Notes under the pieces: model-generated
Told to the model about the DNA's origin: nothing
Seen by the model: the letters and a program-made list of their open reading frames with translations, nothing else
Database searches by the model: none
Made by a program: the position numbers and the translations under genes
NCBI GenBank assembly: GCA_001513125.1
Contig: LFSN01000020.1
Span: 352-35,436, forward strand
Direction of reading: 5' to 3'
From: Clostridia bacterium DTU030
GTDB lineage: Bacteria > Bacillota > DTU030
Length of the DNA stretch: 35,085 bases
Shown: one piece after another, positions 8,118 to 15,798 of the stretch
Numbering within the stretch: position 1 is the first letter of the stretch
Layout: every line of letters starts with the position of its first letter

Positions 8118-9536
8118 GTGACAGAGCTGCGGTTGGAACAGGATTTACTTGGTGCCAAGGAAGTACCCAAGGAGGCCTATTATGGTATTCAAACCCTGCG
8201 CGCCCTGGAAAATTTCCCCATCACCGGCTGCCGCCCCCACAGGGAACTGGTGCGGGCCCTGGCCATGGTTAAAAAGGCGGCCGCCCTTGCCAATATGCAG
8301 GTAGGAAAATTAGATAAAAAAATAGCTGCTGCCATTGTCCAGGCTGCCGAAGAAATAATCGCAGGGCAGCACCTGGATCAGTTTGTAGTAGACGTCATAC
8401 AGGGCGGTGCCGGCACCTCCCTCAACATGAACGCCAACGAAGTCATCGCCAACAGGGCCATTGAGCTTCTCGGTGGCGAAAGGGGAGACTACAAACTGGT
8501 TTCACCCAACTCCCATGTAAATATGGCCCAGTCGACCAACGATGCCTTCCCCACTGCCGTACGCATTGCCCTGTTAAAACTGGTACATAAGCTGCTGGCC
8601 GAGTTAAAGGAGCTGCAGCAGGCCCTCCTGGCCAAGGCCGGGGAATTCGATGATGTTATCAAAATGGGCCGCACCCACCTCCAGGATGCTGTGCCCATCC
8701 GCCTGGGACAGGAATTTGGGGCCTATGCCTGTGCCATCGGCAGGGACATAGAGAGGATCAAGGAGGCTTCTGCCGCCCTCTATGAAGTAAATATGGGGGC
8801 AACCGCCGTAGGCACCGGCTTAAATGCCAGTGTGGAGTATATTAATGCGGTTATAGAAAAGCTGCGGAAAATTACCGGCCTGCCCCTTACGGGCACCGAC
8901 AACATGGTCGATGCAACCCAAAATGCCGATACCCTCGCCGCCTTTTCTGCCACCTTAAAACTCCTGGCCCTGAATTTGTCCAAGGTAGCCAATGACCTGA
9001 GATTGATGGCATCGGGTCCCAGGGCCGGACTCAGCGAGATAAATCTTCCCCCGGTCCAGCCTGGCTCCTCCATCATGCCCGGCAAGGTAAATCCCGTTAT
9101 ACCCGAAGTCGTAAACCAGGTGGCCTTCCAGGTCATGGGGAACGACACCACCGTCAGCCTGGCTGCCCAGGCCGGTCAGTTCGAGCTCAATGTCATGGAG
9201 CCGGTAATGGTGTTTAATATAATACAATCGTTAGAGATCCTTACCAATGTCTGCAAGGTCTTCCGGGAAAGGTGCATTGTTGGCATAACGGCCAACCGGG
9301 AAAGGTGCCAGGACATGGTCCACAGAAGCCTGGGTATCATAACCGCCCTGGTGCCCCATCTGGGTTACGAGGGGGCAACCGAACTGGCCAGGGAAGCCCT
9401 GGAGGGGGGCAAGACCGTGCTGGAAATAGTTTCGGAAAAGGACCTTTTGAGTCCGGAAGAAATGGAAAGGCTCCTTTGCCCCAAATCCCTAACCAGACCC
9501 AAGGGCTTCGAAGAAAAGGAGATTTCCATAGCCTAG
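8118..9536 (+). CDS. aspA: Aspartate ammonia-lyase (aspartase)
   Basis: Deaminates aspartate to fumarate and ammonia. The 472-residue protein belongs to the aspartase/fumarase superfamily. GSSIMPGKVNPVIPEVVNQ near residue 320 is the signature loop; the PVIPEVVNQ continuation is that of aspartase, whereas class II fumarases usually continue PTQCEA. SPNSHVNMAQSTNDAFPTA near residue 130 is the second active-site stretch. The start is GTG at 8118 after AAAAGGAGG. The next genes are fumarase alpha, fumarase beta and malic enzyme on the same strand with short gaps, so the product feeds straight into the next enzyme. A separate class I fumarase next door supports aspartase rather than fumarase here. 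Confidence 0.94.
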   Translation: MTELRLEQDLLGAKEVPKEAYYGIQTLRALENFPITGCRPHRELVRALAMVKKAAALANMQVGKLDKKIAAAIVQAAEEIIAGQHLDQFVVDVIQGGAGTSLNMNANEVIANRAIELLGGERGDYKLVSPNSHVNMAQSTNDAFPTAVRIALLKLVHKLLAELKELQQALLAKAGEFDDVIKMGRTHLQDAVPIRLGQEFGAYACAIGRDIERIKEASAALYEVNMGATAVGTGLNASVEYINAVIEKLRKITGLPLTGTDNMVDATQNADTLAAFSATLKLLALNLSKVANDLRLMASGPRAGLSEINLPPVQPGSSIMPGKVNPVIPEVVNQVAFQVMGNDTTVSLAAQAGQFELNVMEPVMVFNIIQSLEILTNVCKVFRERCIVGITANRERCQDMVHRSLGIITALVPHLGYEGATELAREALEGGKTVLEIVSEKDLLSPEEMERLLCPKSLTRPKGFEEKEISIA

Positions 9537-9566
9537 TTTCCCATGCAAATATGATAGTATGTTGGG

Positions 9567-10421
9567 GTGAAGACTGTGCGCGAAATTAAGGCCGAGCTAA
9601 TAAAGGATACCGTCCGCGAACTGTTTTTGGAAGCCAATTATTTTATCGGCAGGGATGTGTACGAAAAGCTTAAGGAACTAAGGGAGGTTGAGGAATCCCC
9701 CGTTGGCAAAGGGGTCTTAGAGCAGATAATTAGGAACAACGAAATCGCCGCCGAGGAGAAAATAGCCATCTGCCAGGATACAGGCATGGCCGTCCTTTTC
9801 CTTGAGCTGGGCCAGGAAGTGCAAATTGTCGGCGGGGATTTGAATGAAGCCATAAACGCCGGCGTTAAAGAGGCCTATACAGAAGGATATTTGCGCAAGT
9901 CCATAGTTGCCGACCCCCTTTTCGACCGGATTAATACCGGGGACAACACGCCGGCGGTAATCTACACCCAAATAGTACCGGGTGACAGGGTAAGGATTAT
10001 GGTAACTGCCAAGGGCTTTGGCAGCGAGAACATGAGCCGGATAAAGATGCTGAAACCGGCCGACGGTGTAGAGGGTGTCAAGGATTTTGTGGTCCAGACG
10101 GCCGTCGAGGCCGGGCCAAACCCCTGTCCCCCCATTGTCGTTGGCGTCGGCATCGGCGGCACCATGGAGAAGGCTGCCCTTTTGTCCAAATGGGCCCTTT
10201 TGCGGCCCGTGGGGGAACAGAATAAAGACCCCCGCTATGCCCGCCTGGAAGCCGAGCTCCTCGAAGAAATCAATAAATCGGGCATCGGCCCGGCGGGGCT
10301 TGGCGGGAGAACAACGGCCCTGGCGGTAAATATTGAATATTTCCCAACCCATATCGCCGGCCTGCCGGTGGCTGTCAATATCTGCTGCCATGCAGCGCGA
10401 CACGCAGAAAGGGTTATCTAA
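9567..10421 (+). CDS. fumA: Class I (Fe-S) fumarate hydratase, alpha subunit
   Basis: With the next gene it forms the oxygen-sensitive two-subunit fumarase that hydrates fumarate to malate. The 284 residues match the N-terminal half of FumA-type enzymes. Three conserved cysteines for the 4Fe-4S cluster are in AICQDTG, GPNPCPPIVVG and VNICCHA. The related tartrate dehydratase alpha subunit has the same architecture, but malic enzyme and aspartase beside it favour fumarase. Start is taken as GTG 9567, 30 bp after aspA. The ribosome site is weak (GTTGGG), so translational coupling to aspA is possible. GTG 9576 in the same frame is an alternative. Confidence 0.92.
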   Translation: MKTVREIKAELIKDTVRELFLEANYFIGRDVYEKLKELREVEESPVGKGVLEQIIRNNEIAAEEKIAICQDTGMAVLFLELGQEVQIVGGDLNEAINAGVKEAYTEGYLRKSIVADPLFDRINTGDNTPAVIYTQIVPGDRVRIMVTAKGFGSENMSRIKMLKPADGVEGVKDFVVQTAVEAGPNPCPPIVVGVGIGGTMEKAALLSKWALLRPVGEQNKDPRYARLEAELLEEINKSGIGPAGLGGRTTALAVNIEYFPTHIAGLPVAVNICCHAARHAERVI

Positions 10422-10441
10422 AGGCGAAGGAGAGAAGACTG

Positions 10442-10999
10442 GTGGAGAAAATTATCAGGATAAAGACGCCTGTTACCACAGAAGAGATTCGGAAACTACG
10501 GGCTAAAGACAGTGTCCTGATCACAGGGGAAATCTACACTGCCAGGGATGCGGCCCACAAGCGCTTGATCAAGCTCCTGGAAGAGGGAAAGGAGCTCCCC
10601 ATCGATTTAAAGGGGCATTTTATCTACTATGTGGGACCAGCACCGGCAAAGCCCGGCTATGCCGTAGGCCCGGCCGGCCCCACAACCAGTTACCGGATGG
10701 ATCCCTATACACCCCAGCTGCTGCAGTTGGGCCTGAAAGGGATGATTGGCAAAGGCACAAGATCTAAAGAAGTGATCGAGGCTATGAAAGAGTGGGGCGC
10801 CGTTTACCTGGCTGCCGTAGGCGGGGCCGCCGCCTTGATTTCCCAAAGCATAAAAAGGGCTGAGGTGGTCTGCTATGGGGATCTGGGTGCAGAGGCCATC
10901 CACAGGTTTTATGTGGAGGATTTTCCAGCCATAGTTGTTGTAGATTCGGAAGGGAACAATCTATACGAAACCGAGCCGCCCAAGTACCAAGTAGAATAG
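10442..10999 (+). CDS. fumB: Class I fumarate hydratase, beta subunit
   Basis: Partner of the alpha subunit; equals the C-terminal domain of single-chain class I fumarases. The 185-residue protein contains GPAPAKPGYAVGPAGPTTS, the substrate-binding stretch, and GTRSKEVIEAMKEWGAVYL, both typical of the family. The start is GTG at 10442 after GGCGAAGGAGAG; the spacing after the alpha subunit is 20 bp. malic enzyme follows 11 bp later. Tartrate dehydratase beta is the only serious alternative and is disfavoured by context. The symbol follows the subunit naming of two-part clostridial fumarases. Confidence 0.91.
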   Translation: MEKIIRIKTPVTTEEIRKLRAKDSVLITGEIYTARDAAHKRLIKLLEEGKELPIDLKGHFIYYVGPAPAKPGYAVGPAGPTTSYRMDPYTPQLLQLGLKGMIGKGTRSKEVIEAMKEWGAVYLAAVGGAAALISQSIKRAEVVCYGDLGAEAIHRFYVEDFPAIVVVDSEGNNLYETEPPKYQVE

Positions 11000-11010
11000 G
11001 AGGTCTAAGG

Positions 11011-12228
11011 ATGGACGTAAAAAAGGATGCCCTAAAGCTGCACAGGGACAACAGGGGTAAGATAGAGGTAACCAGCAAGGTGCAGCTTGAGGATGCCAGG
11101 GACTTGAGTCTTGCCTATACCCCCGGCGTCGCCGAGCCCTGTAAGGAAATAAGTCAAAATCCCGATTTGGCTTACGACTACACGGCCAAGGGCCGCCTGG
11201 TGGCAGTGGTTACCGACGGGTCGGCAGTCCTGGGTCTGGGTAATATCGGTCCCCAGGCAGCCATGCCTGTAATGGAAGGGAAGGCGGTGCTTTTTAAGAA
11301 TTTTGCCGGCGTCGACGCCTTTCCCGTCTGCCTGGACACCCAGGATGTAGAGGAAATTGTAAAAACCATAAAATACCTGGCCCCCACCTTCGGCGGTATC
11401 AACCTGGAAGATATCGCGGCGCCCAGGTGCTTTGAAATCGAGGACAGGTTAAAGGAGGAGCTTGATATCCCCGTTTTCCACGATGACCAGCACGGTACGG
11501 CTGTAGTCGTTTTGGCGGCCGTCATCAATGCCCTGAAAATAGTAGAAAAAGACATAGAAGATGTTAAAGTAGTCATTAACGGGGCAGGGGCGGCCGGTGT
11601 TGCCATAGTAAAACTCCTCCAGTCCGCCGGCGTTACCGACATAGTGATCTGCGACAGCCAGGGAATTATCTCCAAGGACAGGCCCAATCTAAATGCCAGT
11701 AAGGAAGCCCTGGCGGCCATAACAAACAAGGAAAATTTGCAGGGGGATCTGGCCGAGGCCATGAAGGGACGGGACATCTTCATCGGCGTGTCGGCTCCTG
11801 GAACGGTAACGGCAGATATGGTAAGGACCATGGCCAAGGACCCAATTGTCTTTGCCCTGGCCAATCCGATACCGGAGATCTATCCTGAAGAAGCCAAGGC
11901 TGCAGGAGCCAGGGTGATAGGAACAGGCCGTTCCGATTTTCCCAACCAGATCAACAATGTGCTGGCCTTTCCGGGCATCTTCCGCGGCGCCCTGGAAACG
12001 AGGGCAAGGGACATAAATGAAGAGATGAAGCTTGCCGCTGCCCATGCCATAGCAGCCCTCATCAGTCCCGAGAAATTAACACCCGACTACTGCATTCCCG
12101 GGGCCTTTGATAAAAGGGTTGCCGCCCATGTAGCCTGTGAAGTTGCCAGGGCTGCCGTGGAGAGCGGCGTGGCGAGAAGGGAAATTGATGGGGAAAAACT
12201 AAAGGGGACAATGCTGGCAGGCCGATAA
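11011..12228 (+). CDS. NAD-type malic enzyme (malate to pyruvate plus CO2)
   Basis: Oxidative decarboxylation of malate, the last step of this operon's route from aspartate to pyruvate. The 405 residues are the size of the short bacterial malic enzymes without the phosphotransacetylase-like tail. SLAYTPGVAEPCKEI (about 31-45) and VFHDDQHGTA near 155 are family motifs, the latter binding the metal. VVINGAGAAGVAIVKLL near residue 190 is the nucleotide-binding Rossmann loop. ATG at 11011 follows AGGAGG. Reported clostridial relatives use NAD, but cofactor cannot be fixed from the sequence. A terminator lies 30 bp downstream. Confidence 0.93.
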   Translation: MDVKKDALKLHRDNRGKIEVTSKVQLEDARDLSLAYTPGVAEPCKEISQNPDLAYDYTAKGRLVAVVTDGSAVLGLGNIGPQAAMPVMEGKAVLFKNFAGVDAFPVCLDTQDVEEIVKTIKYLAPTFGGINLEDIAAPRCFEIEDRLKEELDIPVFHDDQHGTAVVVLAAVINALKIVEKDIEDVKVVINGAGAAGVAIVKLLQSAGVTDIVICDSQGIISKDRPNLNASKEALAAITNKENLQGDLAEAMKGRDIFIGVSAPGTVTADMVRTMAKDPIVFALANPIPEIYPEEAKAAGARVIGTGRSDFPNQINNVLAFPGIFRGALETRARDINEEMKLAAAHAIAALISPEKLTPDYCIPGAFDKRVAAHVACEVARAAVESGVARREIDGEKLKGTMLAGR

Positions 12229-12257
12229 ATTGCCGGCTCCAGCGCCCAGGGAAAAAT

Positions 12258-12290
12258 AAACCGCCGGGTGGTTTACCATCCGGCGGTTTT
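12258..12290. terminator. Bidirectional terminator between maeA-type gene and lpdA
   Basis: AAACCGCCGGGTGG and CCATCCGGCGGTTT form a 14-bp stem with one G-T pair and a TTTA loop. T-rich DNA follows on the plus strand and A-rich DNA precedes it, so it can stop both the aspA operon and the convergent lpdA. Confidence 0.88.
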
Positions 12291-12307
12291 CCTTTATTTT
12301 ACCTTGC

Positions 12308-13714
12308 CTACATATTGGGAATATGCAGGGCCCGCTTGGCAGCCGCCATGGCCGCTTCGGCAATGGCCTCGCCCACCGTCGGGTGGGGGTGGATGGTCCC
12401 GTAGATCTCTTCCAGAGTAGCCTCCATATGGATGGCCAGGCCGCCTTCGAGGATGAGCTCGGTAGCATTGGGACCCATGATGTGGACGCCCAGGATCTCA
12501 CCGTATTCGGCGCCGGCTATGATCTTGACCATTCCCCTGGTCTCCTGCTGGATGAGGGCCTTGCCATTGGCCTGGAAGGGGAAGCGGCCGATAACGATCT
12601 CTTCGCCCTGCTCCCGGGCTTCTTCTTCCGTCAGGCCGACGGCGGCAACTTCCGGCTGGGTGAAGATGCAGTTGGGTATAACCGTGTAATCCATAGCTTC
12701 CTTCTCGCCCAGGGCATTGGCCGCCGCCCGCTCTCCCTCGGCAAAGGCCACGTGGGCCAGGAGCACGCCGCCGATGGCATCCCCAATGGCAAAGACACCC
12801 GGTTCAGCCGTCTCCAGGTATTCGTCCACCAGGATCCGGCCCCGGTCTGTCTGCACCCGGGTGTTCTCCAGGCCAAGGCCTTCTGTGTAAGGCCGGCGGC
12901 CAACGGCGATGAGGACACGATCGGCTTCCACCTTAAATTCGCCCTCGGGACCGGCAACGGTGGCAACATAGGCCTCGCCCTGCTGTTCAATCCGCCCCAC
13001 CTTGCTGTCGGTATAAATATCCATACCCCGCCGCTGGAATTCCTTGGTGAGGGCAGCGGCAATCTCCCCATCCACCGGAGGCAGGATGCGAGGCAGCATC
13101 TCGACGATGGTGACCTTGCTCCCCAAGCCGTGGAAGATATTGGCAAACTCTGTGCCTATAACCCCACCGCCGATGATGAGGAGCCGTTCCGGTATTTCCT
13201 TAACTTCCAGGGCCATGTCACTGTCCCAGATGCCCGGCAGATCGGCACCGGGAATAGGCAGCTGGACCGGTACAGAACCGGTGGCAATAATAACCCGATC
13301 TCCTTCCAGGTTTTCTTCTCCCCCGTCGACCAGCTGTACCTTGACCTTTTTGGGCCCGATAAAGCTGGCGGTACCCTTGACGACCTTTACCCCATTGGCC
13401 TTCAAGAGCATGCCTACCCCACCGGTGAGCTGGCGGACCACCCTTTCCTTCCTCTTCCGGAGCTGATCCAGGTTGACGGTAGCCTCTGCTACCTCAAGGC
13501 CGATTTCCTTGGCCTCGGCAATGGCTTCCTTAACCTCCACTGTATGAAGGAGCACCTTGGTGGGCATGCAGCCGACGTTGAGGCAGGTGCCGCCCAGTTC
13601 ACCCTTTTCCACCAGGGTAACGGCTGCACCCATCTGGGCAGCCCTGATGGCAGCAACATACCCTCCCGGCCCTCCTCCGATGACAAGGACTTGTTTTGGC
13701 GTAGGCAATATCAT
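12308..13714 (-). CDS. lpdA: Dihydrolipoamide dehydrogenase (E3)
   Basis: FAD enzyme that reoxidises dihydrolipoyl groups with NAD, serving the glycine cleavage system or 2-oxoacid dehydrogenases. The 468 residues are full length. GGGPGGYVAA (13-22) binds FAD, GGTCLNVGCMPTK holds the redox cysteines C44 and C49, IIGGGVIGTEFA binds NAD, and HPHPTVGE near 442-449 holds the catalytic histidine and glutamate. The start is ATG at 13714 after GAGAGGAGG. It is monocistronic here: no E1, E2 or gcv genes are adjacent. The lipoate ligase at 5 kb is its only lipoate-related neighbour. Confidence 0.95.
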   Translation of the reverse strand: MILPTPKQVLVIGGGPGGYVAAIRAAQMGAAVTLVEKGELGGTCLNVGCMPTKVLLHTVEVKEAIAEAKEIGLEVAEATVNLDQLRKRKERVVRQLTGGVGMLLKANGVKVVKGTASFIGPKKVKVQLVDGGEENLEGDRVIIATGSVPVQLPIPGADLPGIWDSDMALEVKEIPERLLIIGGGVIGTEFANIFHGLGSKVTIVEMLPRILPPVDGEIAAALTKEFQRRGMDIYTDSKVGRIEQQGEAYVATVAGPEGEFKVEADRVLIAVGRRPYTEGLGLENTRVQTDRGRILVDEYLETAEPGVFAIGDAIGGVLLAHVAFAEGERAAANALGEKEAMDYTVIPNCIFTQPEVAAVGLTEEEAREQGEEIVIGRFPFQANGKALIQQETRGMVKIIAGAEYGEILGVHIMGPNATELILEGGLAIHMEATLEEIYGTIHPHPTVGEAIAEAAMAAAKRALHIPNM

Positions 13715-13872
13715 CTACCTCCTCTCGAATATGACACAAACCATAAAAATATTCTCGGTTGGTGGGGGGAAATCCTTTATCTTTTTAAATATTCTTTCCC
13801 GCAGGACCGAATCTTACTGCCCCAGGGGTAACTTTCCGCCAGTTACCCCCCTTCTCTGCCAAGCAGCCAGAA

Positions 13873-13912
13873 AAAAAGAGGAAGGACCCGCCAGGGGCCC
13901 TCCTCTTTTTTA
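13873..13912. terminator. Terminator after the ECF S-component gene
   Basis: AAAAAGAGGA (13873-13882) and TCCTCTTTTT (13901-13910) pair over ten bases around a GC-rich core. T-runs occur on both strands. It lies 10 bp beyond the stop of the minus-strand S-component gene. Confidence 0.85.
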
Positions 13913-13922
13913 TCGTCCTGAC

Positions 13923-14480
13923 CTATTCTGCCTCCCCTAAGGACAGCCCATAATCCGCCTTCCCTTTATTGGCCCGGGACAGGAAAAATCTCTGGGCTAC
14001 GGGGGGGATCAACAGGAGCTGGATGACAATGCCCGGCAGGCCGCTGGCAATTGCCCCCTGGACATAGGTGAGGGGCTGCAGGGGCACATTGTAGAGGGGA
14101 GCAATCACTGCCACGGCCAGGCCCAGGGCAACGCGCCCCAAAACCATTGCCCCCACAAGGGAGACCCATATGCTGCGGACCCGATGGGTGAGAAAGCCCA
14201 TGACCGCCCCATAGACGGCCAGTTCTACCACCATCAGGGGCATGATGGGCATGGGGCTCACCGGAGGCATGCCGGTTAGGAGGTGGCTGAGGACCGGGCA
14301 AAGGAGCCCCACCAGGGCCCCCAGGCCGGGGCCGAGAATGATGCCGGCAAACAGTACGGGAATATGCATAGGTAAAAAGATGGTCCCTCCCACCCCGGTT
14401 ACGTGGAAAATCACTGGTATAAGAACTCCCAGGGCCACAAGAATACCAGCACTGACCAGAGGCTTAGCCTTCATGTTCAT
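13923..14480 (-). CDS. ECF transporter S component, vitamin specificity unknown
   Basis: A substrate-capturing membrane protein that would work with shared ECF energising subunits encoded elsewhere. The 185 residues form five to six hydrophobic helices. IFLPMHIPVLFAGIILGPG and LLTGMPPVSPMPIMPLMVVELAVYG are hallmarks of a common clostridial S-component group. I chose ATG 14480 because GAAGGAGG lies eight bases upstream; the longer frame to 14507 has no ribosome site. The DUF3842 gene is upstream on the same strand, and a leader able to form a terminator or an alternative hairpin lies between (14506-14576). The helix pattern does not tell the ligand. Confidence 0.85.
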   Translation of the reverse strand: MNMKAKPLVSAGILVALGVLIPVIFHVTGVGGTIFLPMHIPVLFAGIILGPGLGALVGLLCPVLSHLLTGMPPVSPMPIMPLMVVELAVYGAVMGFLTHRVRSIWVSLVGAMVLGRVALGLAVAVIAPLYNVPLQPLTYVQGAIASGLPGIVIQLLLIPPVAQRFFLSRANKGKADYGLSLGEAE

Positions 14481-14505
14481 AAGACATCCTCCTTCTCCCT
14501 CCAAC

Positions 14506-14576
14506 AAAAAACCCCGAAGATTTTACCCACCGGTTTTCAAACCGGTACGCAAAACCTTCGAGGTCTTTGCATCCGG
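14506..14576 (-). promoter_or_regulatory. Terminator/antiterminator-like leader of the ECF S-component gene
   Basis: On the minus strand CCTCGAAGGTTTT (14551-14563) pairs with AAAATCTTCGGGG (14512-14524) over 13 positions, enclosing an ACCGGTT/AACCGGT hairpin and followed by six Ts: a strong terminator. The same bases can pair instead with upstream CCGGATGCAAAGACC (14562-14576), against GGTTTTGCGTACCGG (14542-14556), about 14 pairs. The two folds exclude each other, the layout of attenuators and riboswitches. No promoter fits between the terminator and the gene. I do not recognise a known aptamer. It could also be a plain terminator for the DUF3842 gene. Confidence 0.62.
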
Positions 14577-14606
14577 GGAAGATAATTGTAAAGAAGTTTA
14601 TCCGCC

Positions 14607-15032
14607 TTACCGCCCCTCCAGCTCCTGCTGGACCCGTTTCACCAGGTCCCGCAAGAGGGCGGTCAGGGGAGCTTCGTTTACCCCTACCAGCACCACATGG
14701 GGCTGGTTGATGGGCAGGAGAAACTTGGTGGCCGGACTGGCCACAATAGCCGTCGCCATGGCTGGAGTAATTTCCCCGAGCATGCCGTTGGGAATGATAA
14801 TCCCCAGGGGGCCGATAATAATATCTGCCCTGGGAACGCAGTAACAGATGGCGTTCTCACCTGTGGCTCCCTTGTCGGCTCCGGCCTTTACCATGTTGGT
14901 GGTGGCGGCAGAATTGGTTCCCAGGGCTAAAATTTCCAGCCGGGCAGCGGGGTCCAAAACATTCCGGAGCTGGGAAATTACCTGGCTGCCGATGCCACCG
15001 CCCATTCCGTCAATGACAACTACCCGCAGCAT
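14607..15032 (-). CDS. DUF3842 family protein
   Basis: A 141-residue soluble protein of unknown function. It begins MLRVVVIDGMGGGIGSQVI, a glycine-rich loop like a nucleotide-binding Rossmann turn, and has a later glycine- and asparagine-rich stretch, GTNSAATTNMVKAGA. PRADIIIGPLGIIIPNGMLGE near the middle is typical of the family. I start at ATG 15032 because GGAGG lies ten bases upstream; TTG 15041 in the same frame is too close to that site. The ECF S-component gene follows at 126 bp on the same strand with an attenuator-like leader between. The pairing hints at a shared small-molecule role, but this is inference. Confidence 0.85.
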   Translation of the reverse strand: MLRVVVIDGMGGGIGSQVISQLRNVLDPAARLEILALGTNSAATTNMVKAGADKGATGENAICYCVPRADIIIGPLGIIIPNGMLGEITPAMATAIVASPATKFLLPINQPHVVLVGVNEAPLTALLRDLVKRVQQELEGR

Positions 15033-15148
15033 ATCTGCCAATCCTCCATTTTACCCTGCTCGGCAGGGGCTTTGGAACCGTCGTGGTTCCAATTTCAATT
15101 ATACAAGTAATATTCTTGCCAGACAAAAAAATTCCTGCCCAATTGAAG

Positions 15149-15170
15149 GTTGGAATTTGGAAATTGGTAA
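15149..15170 (+). repeat. Degenerate GTTGGAA heptamer array
   Basis: Successive 7-mers GTTGGAA, TTTGGAA and ATTGGTA are visible. Related arrays occur at 23559-23571 and 23917-23940, always between genes. This differs from the TGACAAT heptamer family near argF and comB. Confidence 0.45.
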
Positions 15171-15279
15171 TTAATACCTCCACCCTCTAACAGCTTCCCC
15201 TTTTCCCCTACAGATAACACATATTATGCCGCAGCCGAATATACTGGAGGAGAAGCACAGGGAAAAAGGAGGGAGACAA

Positions 15280-15378
15280 GTGGCAGAGATCACCAGAAGA
15301 CATGATTTCTTTGACGACAGGAAGGCATTTCTGGTCTTCTTAATCCTGATCCTCCTGCTGTTGGGGGACTGGTTCTAA
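15280..15378 (+). CDS. Tiny single-span membrane protein, 32 residues
   Basis: GTG at 15280 is preceded by AAAAAGGAGGGAGACAA, one of the best ribosome sites in the window. The product has a charged start (MAEITRRHDFFDDRKAF) and ends in a hydrophobic helix, LVFLILILLLLGDWF. The layout resembles the short YjcZ-like membrane peptides made by spore-forming Firmicutes, often during sporulation, but there is no sequence proof. An in-frame ATG at 15226 would add 18 residues but has no ribosome site. The gene stands alone between the DUF3842 gene and a family A element. Function unknown. Confidence 0.68.
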   Translation: MAEITRRHDFFDDRKAFLVFLILILLLLGDWF

Positions 15379-15413
15379 GGGGTTGTCGGTAGTCGGTCGT
15401 CTAATACTATTAA

Positions 15414-15573
15414 TGCCGGAAATTCCCTTCCACAGCATGAGACAAGCCAATCTACTGTACGAGCTCGGCTCGTTCGGGCAGCGACACAACTCGCCCTTTC
15501 AGGGCGAGGCATTGTCGCTGCTTTTCCTCGCTCGCCTGAAAGTCTCAATGCTGTTTTCGGGGCACTTCCGGCA
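15414..15573 (+). mobile_element. Family A element, 160-bp copy with inverted ends and nested hairpins
   Basis: The left end TGCCGGAAATTCCC and right end GGGGCACTTCCGGCA are imperfect inverted repeats, extended by ACAGCA..GAGAC against GTCTCAATGCTGT. In the centre GCAGCGACA (15478-15486) pairs with TGTCGCTGC (15513-15521), enclosing TCGCCCT-TTC-AGGGCGA (15491-15507). The copy at 23613-23792 has the same plan with a changed but still paired inner hairpin. There is no coding capacity. Confidence 0.7.
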
Positions 15574-15664
15574 ACACGGCAGAATTAGCGACAACAATTA
15601 CAGCTGCAGCCCTGCCCCCTCGCACCAAAAACTGTCAATCGTCAATTGCCACAAGACCACCAAC

Positions 15665-15687
15665 GGGCGACCACAGGTCGCCCCTAC
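15665..15687. repeat. GGGCGACC-ACA-GGTCGCCC hairpin repeat
   Basis: An 8-bp perfect stem with a three-base loop, followed by CCTAC. GTAGGGGCGACC-type palindromes are a familiar dispersed repeat in thermophilic Firmicutes (family knowledge). Around it (15628-15745) are TGACAAT-like heptamers. The 15379-15798 gap holds only repeats and the comB ribosome site. Confidence 0.55.
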
Positions 15688-15798
15688 TATTTACCATTAA
15701 TTGCTAATTATCCCTTGCCAATCGTCAATTGTTACCTAACAATTGCCAGAGGCCGTGCTATAATGAACATATATAATACAGCAAAGGAGGTCACAATT

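Noticed and set aside
9567-10999. Tartrate dehydratase rather than fumarase
   Set aside because: The families are close, but aspartase before and malic enzyme after make fumarate to malate the consistent reaction.
12323-13831. 502-codon frame antisense to lpdA
   Set aside because: A mirror frame of a high-GC gene; lpdA itself is beyond doubt. The same applies to long antisense frames at 21180-22757 and 31362-32432.
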